Of a DNA stretch of 46,776 nucleotides, positions 41,930-46,776 are shown piece after piece. Every line of letters begins with the position of its first letter. Position 1 is the stretch's first letter. Where the stretch lies: the NCBI GenBank assembly GCA_017436785.1, contig JAFSCK010000065.1:1-46776 (forward strand). Reading direction: 5' to 3'. The notes under the pieces are model-generated. The model searched no databases. It worked only from the letters and a program-made list of their open reading frames with translations, and had not been told where the DNA came from. The position numbers and the translations under genes were made by a program. The stretch is from Oscillospiraceae bacterium (GTDB lineage: Bacteria > Bacillota > Clostridia > Oscillospirales > Oscillospiraceae).

Positions 41930-44176
41930 TTACACATCAAAGCTCTGCTGCTTCTCCTGAGAATCCTCTTCCTTCAGCAGTGCACCGGCAGTGGGGATGG
42001 TCTTGCTGCGGTAGCGGCTCTGATTGGAAATGCCGCTATTGTCCAGCAGAACTGCATCCTTCAGCACCGCCTTCTTTTTCAAGGTCATGACCGCCACGCC
42101 CTGGGTATTACGGGTGGTCTTGGGCAGCAGCTGGGCTGTGGAGAAGATGGCAGCCCGGCCATCGGTGGAATAGAGCACCATCTGCTCGTCAGCATCCAGT
42201 GCCAAAGCCTTCACCAGCGGGCTCTTGTCGGAGTAGGCGCCGGTGAGCTTCTTGCGGTTGGTTTTTGTCTCGTAAGCGGACAGAGGCACCTTGGCCACCT
42301 TGCCATTTTCAAAGAAGAACAGCACGAAGCCCTTGTAATCCCCGCAGAATACCAGAGCCACCATGGTTTCGCCTGCTTCAAAGCCCAGCTTCTGGGGCAG
42401 ATAATCACCAAGCTGGGATGCCTTACCGTCGTCGAAGTCGGAAAGGCGGGACTTATAGCACTGGAACTTATCGGTAAACACCAAAAATTCTGCCCGGTTG
42501 GTGGTTTCCTTGGTAAAGGACAGGCTGTCGCCCTCCTTGAATTTCTGCTCACCGCTCATCCGCAGAGACTGGGCTGTGATCTTCTTCATATAGCCCTCTT
42601 TGGATACAAAAACAGTCACAGGATAGTCCGGGATGGGGTCCTCCTCTTCCTCGGGAATGATCTCATCGATGTTATAGATGATCTCCGTCTTTCTGGGTTT
42701 TCCAAACTTCTTGGAAACCTCCTCCAGCTCCTTGATGATGACGTTTTTCAGCTTTCGGGAGCTATTCAGCGTGGAACGCAGGTCCTCGATCTCGGTTTCC
42801 AGCTGATCGATGGCCTTGGTCTGCTTGAGGATGTATTCCTTATTGATGTTGCGCAGCTTGATCTCTGCCACATAGTTTGCCTGAATTTCATCAATGCCAA
42901 ACTCGATCATCAGATTGGGGACAACTTCCGCCTCCTGCTCCGTTTCCCGGATGACCCGGATGGCCTTGTCGATATCCAGCAGGATCCGCTCCAGACCCTT
43001 CAGCAGGTGCAGCCGGTCCTCCTTCTTGCCGATCTGGAAGAACAGTCGCCGCTTAATGCAGTCGGTACGCCATGCAGTCCATTCCGTGAGGATCTCTCCC
43101 ACGCCCATGACCCGGGGCATTCCGGCAATGAGGATATTGAAATTGCAGGGGAAGCTGTCCTGCAAGGGAGTCATGCGGTACAGCTTCTGCATCAGCTTTT
43201 CCGGATCCACGCCGCGCTTTAAATCAATGGTCAGCTTCAGACCGCCCAGATCTGTCTCGTCACGCATGTCAGCGATTTCCTTGATCTTACCGGCCTTGAT
43301 CAGCTCCGCCACCTTGTCCATGATGACCTCGGTAGCCGTGGAATAGGGGATCTCGGTGATCTCGATGAGGTTGCCCTCCTTGACATAGCGCCACTTTGCC
43401 CGGAGCTTGAAGCTGCCCCGGCCGGTGTTATAGATCTCCCGGGTGGTAGCTTCGTCAAACAGCAGCTCTGCGCCGGTGGAAAAATCAGGACCCGGCAGAG
43501 TTTCCAGAATGTCATGGTCCGGATTCTTCATCAGGGCAATGGTGGTATCACAGACTTCCTTTAAGTTAAAGGAACAAATATTAGATGCCATACCGACAGC
43601 GATGCCCTGATTGGCAGACACCAGCACGTTGGGGAAGGTAGTGGGAAGCAGGGCAGGCTCCTTCATGGTGGCGTCGTAGTTGTCCACCATGTCTACGGTG
43701 TCGGAGTCGATGTCCTTAAACAGCTCACTGCAAATGGGATCCAGCTTGGCCTCAGTGTAACGGGAGGCAGCATAGGCCATATCCCGGGAGTAGACCTTAC
43801 CGAAGTTGCCCTTGGAATCCACGAAAGGATGCAGCAGGGTCTCATTGCCCTTGGCGAGGCGGACCATGGTTTCATAGATGGCGGCATCGCCGTGGGGATT
43901 TAGCCGCATGGTCTGGCCTACGATGTTGGCAGACTTTGTCCTGCCGCCGGACAGCAGGCCCATCTTGTACATGGTGTACAGGAGCTTGCGGTGAGAGGGC
44001 TTGAAGCCGTCGATCTCCGGGATGGCCCGGGAAACAATGACCGACATGGCGTAGGGCATGTAGTTGATCTCCAAGGTTTCGGAGATCGCCTGCTCCGTAG
44101 TGGAACCAACCAAACCCATAACGCCATCGGTGTTGATTTTTTTCTTTTTCTCAGGTTCTTGCTTTTTTCTTGCCAT
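41930..44176 (-). CDS. parC: Topoisomerase IV-like subunit A (divergent)
   Basis: 748 residues. The breakage domain has 'GFKPSHRKLLYTMYKMGLL', and the catalytic tyrosine is Y140 after R139 ('YAASRYTEAKL'). In the quinolone loop 'LNPHGDAAIYETMVRLA', the position of GyrA Ser83 is Ala (A98) and Asp87 is Glu (E102). The C-terminal domain ('GKVAKVPLSAYETKTNRKKLTGAYSDKSPLVKALALDAD') has beta-pinwheel blades, but I see no GyrA box, so decatenation by topoisomerase IV is more likely than supercoiling. AAAGGAG precedes the start. It follows the B subunit gene on the same strand, with a palindromic element between them. Confidence 0.88.
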   Translation of the reverse strand: MARKKQEPEKKKKINTDGVMGLVGSTTEQAISETLEINYMPYAMSVIVSRAIPEIDGFKPSHRKLLYTMYKMGLLSGGRTKSANIVGQTMRLNPHGDAAIYETMVRLAKGNETLLHPFVDSKGNFGKVYSRDMAYAASRYTEAKLDPICSELFKDIDSDTVDMVDNYDATMKEPALLPTTFPNVLVSANQGIAVGMASNICSFNLKEVCDTTIALMKNPDHDILETLPGPDFSTGAELLFDEATTREIYNTGRGSFKLRAKWRYVKEGNLIEITEIPYSTATEVIMDKVAELIKAGKIKEIADMRDETDLGGLKLTIDLKRGVDPEKLMQKLYRMTPLQDSFPCNFNILIAGMPRVMGVGEILTEWTAWRTDCIKRRLFFQIGKKEDRLHLLKGLERILLDIDKAIRVIRETEQEAEVVPNLMIEFGIDEIQANYVAEIKLRNINKEYILKQTKAIDQLETEIEDLRSTLNSSRKLKNVIIKELEEVSKKFGKPRKTEIIYNIDEIIPEEEEDPIPDYPVTVFVSKEGYMKKITAQSLRMSGEQKFKEGDSLSFTKETTNRAEFLVFTDKFQCYKSRLSDFDDGKASQLGDYLPQKLGFEAGETMVALVFCGDYKGFVLFFFENGKVAKVPLSAYETKTNRKKLTGAYSDKSPLVKALALDADEQMVLYSTDGRAAIFSTAQLLPKTTRNTQGVAVMTLKKKAVLKDAVLLDNSGISNQSRYRSKTIPTAGALLKEEDSQEKQQSFDV

Positions 44177-44201
44177 AGTTGGCTCCTTTTATAAAACATC
44201 G

Positions 44202-44311
44202 TGTCATTCCGAGCCAGTGCGCACACTGGCGTGGGAATCCCCTATCATTTCAGACATCCCGGAAAAATCAGGGGATTGCCACACCAGTCTGCGGACTGGT
44301 TCGCAATGACA
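44202..44311. repeat. TGTCATTGCGA-family element, copy 9
   Basis: 110 bases, TGTCATTCCGAG to TTCGCAATGACA, between parE and parC of the same operon. It has the CCAGTGCGCACACTGG palindrome, the GGGATTGCCACACC arm and an ACCAGTCTGCGGACTGGT side hairpin. Confidence 0.88.
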
Positions 44312-44328
44312 GTAATCATCGTAAGCTA

Positions 44329-46314
44329 TCAGGAAATATCCGCCAATTCCAGATATTTTGCGCCGTTTTCGGCGATAAAGTTCTTTCGTTCGTTCAGCGC
44401 ATCGCCCAGCAGGACATCGAAATAGTGGGCAGTACGCTCGGCATCCTCGGGCATGACCTTGATGAGCCGGCGGGTCTCGGGGTTCATGGTGGTCATCCAC
44501 ATCATTTCGGGATCGTTTTCACCAAGACCCTTGGAGCGCTGAATGGTCACCTTTTTGCCCTCCAGTTCCTTCAAAATCTTCACTTTTTCCTGCTCATTAT
44601 AGGCAAACCAGGTCTTATCCTTACAGGTGATCTCAAACAGAGGAGACTCTGCGATATACACATAACCGTCCCGGATCAATGTGGGGCACAGGCGGTAGAG
44701 CATGGTGAGGATCAGGGTACGGATCTGGAAGCCGTCCACGTCAGCATCGGTACAGATGACCACTTTATTCCAGCGCAGATTGTCAATATCAAAGGAGGAA
44801 AGCTCCTTTGCCTTCTTGCCCTGGACCTCCACGCCGCAGCCTAAGACCTTCATCAGGTCGGTGATGATGGGAGAGGCAAAAATCTTGCTGTAGTCCGCTT
44901 TCAGGCAGTTGAGGATTTTACCGCGGACCGGCATGATGCCTTGGAACTCCGCATCCCGGCTCATTTTGACACTGCCCAGTGCGGAATCACCCTCCACGAT
45001 GTACAGTTCCCGCAGAGCGGTATCCCGGCTGCGGCAGTCTACAAACTTCTGGACCCGGTTGGCGATGTCGATGGAGCCGGACAGCTTTTTCTTGACACTG
45101 GACTTGGTCTTTTCGGCAGATTCTCTGGCCCGTTTATTGACGAGGATCTGCTCTGCGGCCTTGGCGGCCTCCTGCGCGTTCTCGATGAACCAGACCTGCA
45201 GCTGCTCCTTAAAGAAAGCGGTCATAGCTTCCTGCGTGAACTTGGAATTAACGCTCTTTTTGGTCTGGTTTTCAAAGCAGCCGATGGTGGAGAAGCAGTT
45301 GGTCACCATCACGAGACTGTCCTGAATGTCCTGAAAGATGATCTTATTTTCGTTTTTGGTGTATTTATTGTTGTCCTTCAAATATTTATCGAAGGCAGCC
45401 GTGAAGCCAAGGCGCACAGCCCGGTCGGGGCTGCCGCCGTATTCCAGCCAAGAGGAGTTGTGGTAATACTCGATGTGGCTGACCTGCTTGGAAAAGCAGA
45501 AGGAGGCAGTGATCTTCAGCTTCATCTCGGGACGATTCTCCGCGTCCCGGCCCCGGCGCTCGGTCTCCCAGTAGGTGGGCATGGTAAAGGCGTTGTCCCC
45601 TACCAGTTCCTCAATATACTGGCGGATGCCGTCTGCATAGCAGTATTCCTCTTCCTCAAATTTCCGTCCCACCTGATTGCGGAACTTGAAGCGAATGCCC
45701 TTGTTGACCACTGCCTGACGGCGCAGCACATCCCGGTAGTATTCCACGGGGATGTTGATATCGGTGAAGACCTCCTTATCGGGCTTCCAGTGGAAGCAGG
45801 AGCCGGTCTTTTTTCGATCCGTTTCCTCCTTTTTCATTTTGCCCTTAATACGGCCCTTTTCAAAGTGAAGATCGTACCGGAAGCCGTCCCGGCGGACGAT
45901 GACATCAAAAAATTCCGACGCATACTGGGTGGCGCAGGAGCCGAGGCCGTTGAGGCCAAGGGAATACTCGTAGTTTTCGCCGTTTTCGCCGTACTTGCCG
46001 CCTGCGTACATTTCGCAGAAGACCAGCTCCCAGTTGTAACGCTTTTCCTTTTCGTTCCAGTCCACAGGGCAGCCCCGGCCGAAGTCCTCTACCTCCACGG
46101 ACAGGTCTTCGTAGCGGGTGACGATGATGGTATCGCCGTGGCCCTCTCTGGCTTCGTCGATGGCGTTGGATAGGATCTCAAACACCGCATGCTTGCAGCC
46201 CTCCAAGTCATCCGAGCCAAAAATGACCGCAGGACGCTTACGCACCCGGTCCTCGCCCTTCAGCATGGAGATACTGGAATTTCCGTATTGTTCATTTTGC
46301 TTTTTAGTCGCCAT
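44329..46314 (-). CDS. parE: Topoisomerase IV-like subunit B (divergent)
   Basis: 661 residues. GHKL ATPase: E46, N50 and D53 in 'EILSNAIDEA', 'DFGRG' (77-81) where DNGRG is usual, and 'SLGLNGLG' (118-125) where SGGLHGVG is nearly universal. The transducer QTK loop is kept (350-352). Toprim: E441 in 'EGDSALG' (usually EGDSAGG) and the D523/D525/D527 metal site in 'DADVDG'. So the machinery is complete but the nucleotide lid and toprim loops deviate. Its partner parC follows downstream. The start ATG is preceded by AGGTAGG. Confidence 0.88.
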   Translation of the reverse strand: MATKKQNEQYGNSSISMLKGEDRVRKRPAVIFGSDDLEGCKHAVFEILSNAIDEAREGHGDTIIVTRYEDLSVEVEDFGRGCPVDWNEKEKRYNWELVFCEMYAGGKYGENGENYEYSLGLNGLGSCATQYASEFFDVIVRRDGFRYDLHFEKGRIKGKMKKEETDRKKTGSCFHWKPDKEVFTDINIPVEYYRDVLRRQAVVNKGIRFKFRNQVGRKFEEEEYCYADGIRQYIEELVGDNAFTMPTYWETERRGRDAENRPEMKLKITASFCFSKQVSHIEYYHNSSWLEYGGSPDRAVRLGFTAAFDKYLKDNNKYTKNENKIIFQDIQDSLVMVTNCFSTIGCFENQTKKSVNSKFTQEAMTAFFKEQLQVWFIENAQEAAKAAEQILVNKRARESAEKTKSSVKKKLSGSIDIANRVQKFVDCRSRDTALRELYIVEGDSALGSVKMSRDAEFQGIMPVRGKILNCLKADYSKIFASPIITDLMKVLGCGVEVQGKKAKELSSFDIDNLRWNKVVICTDADVDGFQIRTLILTMLYRLCPTLIRDGYVYIAESPLFEITCKDKTWFAYNEQEKVKILKELEGKKVTIQRSKGLGENDPEMMWMTTMNPETRRLIKVMPEDAERTAHYFDVLLGDALNERKNFIAENGAKYLELADIS

Positions 46315-46364
46315 TTACAGTTACCTACCTGAATTTGCATAGTTATCCATAATAATTCTAGTTT

Positions 46365-46393
46365 ATTATACGCAAAAAGGAAAAGAAAGTCAA
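46365..46393 (-). promoter_or_regulatory. Promoter of parE-parC
   Basis: Minus-strand TTGACT (46388-46393), 17-base spacer, TATAAT (46365-46370), about 50 bases before parE. Confidence 0.8.
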
Positions 46394-46429
46394 GGAATGC
46401 GGCGTTTTCCCCATTGTGCACAACGGTCG

Positions 46430-46537
46430 TCATCCTGAGCGAGCGAAGCGAGTCGAAGGATCTACGCACTATCCTAGTGCGTACAGATATGTCAGTGCGT
46501 AGATCCCTCGTCTTCACTCCGTTTCGCTTGGGATGAT
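46430..46537. repeat. GTCATCCTGAGCG-type inverted-repeat element
   Basis: Ends TCATCCTGAGCGAGCGAA and TTTCGCTTGGGATGA are imperfect inverted repeats; inside, GGATCTACGCACT (46458-46470) pairs perfectly with AGTGCGTAGATCC (46494-46506). This is a common type of bacterial intergenic repeat. Confidence 0.75.
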
Positions 46538-46587
46538 AGGCTTTTTCTTATCTCGTAAATATTTTATCGTTTATCATTAAATTTTAG

Positions 46588-46640
46588 TTGACAAACATAT
46601 TTTTCTCTGCTATGATGGAATCACAAACCAAAAGGAGGTG
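46588..46640 (+). promoter_or_regulatory. Strong promoter and perfect Shine-Dalgarno without a clear gene
   Basis: TTGACA (46588-46593), 17-base spacer, TATGAT (46611-46616), then AAAGGAGGTGA (46630-46640). No ATG, GTG or TTG frame longer than a few codons starts at a usual distance; the nearest ATG (46675) is about 35 bases away and gives 13 codons. The remaining bases to 46776 are AT-rich with small repeats (AAACTA/TAGTTT around 46649-46664). A frame starting ATG at 46750 runs off the window's end but has no good ribosome site. Confidence 0.55.
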
Positions 46641-46776
46641 AATAGCAAAACTAAATTCTAGTTTGCAAAAGTAAATGCACGCTACTGAGATTTTCTGCAA
46701 GACTAAATTCCTCTAAACCACGAAAAGTGGATTTTACCGGAACTTACAAATGCGAACTGGAATTTACAAAAGCAAA

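Overview
The window looks like a chromosome segment from a strictly anaerobic, low-motility-type clostridial bacterium, most likely Oscillospiraceae or a related gut Clostridia lineage. The reasons are: a complete F-type ATP synthase operon whose c subunit carries the Na+-type binding motif, a Re-citrate synthase instead of the usual Si-type enzyme, HPr kinase, zinc-type L28 and L32, PlsY/GpsA phospholipid synthesis, strong Gram-positive promoters (TTGACA-17-TATAAT) and ribosome sites (GGAGG), a visibly GC-rich core, and many small intergenic palindromic elements. The taxonomic call is inference; there is no rRNA in the window.

Layout. 1-720 is AT-rich, unlike the rest, and holds two small minus-strand genes (a DUF1905 protein cut by the window edge and a PPOX-fold flavoprotein). 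772-4977 is a minus operon: small membrane protein, RecD2-like helicase, ComF, MreB. A divergent region leads into the plus-strand ATP synthase operon 5232-12650 (atpZ-like, atpI, B, E, F, H, A, G, D, C). Then come a DUF177 protein with L32, and der-plsY-gpsA. A minus-strand MFS efflux gene with an attenuator-like leader and rpmB follow, then hprK, an RluA-type pseudouridine synthase and a peptidase-E-like gene, each separated by a palindromic element. YbaK/EbsC and a D-2-hydroxyacid dehydrogenase are divergent.

24010-29082 is the metabolic centrepiece: a minus operon of Re-citrate synthase, an embedded FCD/GntR regulator, aconitase and isocitrate dehydrogenase. It makes 2-oxoglutarate for glutamate, and a type I glutamine synthetase lies nearby (31634-33058). 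Between them are a VanX-like D,D-dipeptidase lipoprotein and a LysR gene that now faces only a 33-codon remnant resembling an alanine/cation symporter. Next are cutC, an OYE/FadH-type Fe-S flavoenzyme, small uncharacterised genes, a cupin, tRNA-Asp, a membrane-bound XRE regulator, tRNA-Gly, a transglutaminase-like lipoprotein that has lost catalytic residues, a YitT-family protein, and a divergent topoisomerase IV pair (parE then parC). The right end has a strong promoter and perfect Shine-Dalgarno with no convincing reading frame.

The most unusual non-coding features are: nine copies of a cloverleaf-like inverted-repeat element (TGTCATTGCGA...TCGCAATGACA), one inside the atp operon and one nested in a terminator stem; two related multi-hairpin elements directly downstream of both tRNA genes, each ending in a partial copy of that tRNA's 3' end; and a leader-peptide/terminator arrangement ahead of the MFS gene.
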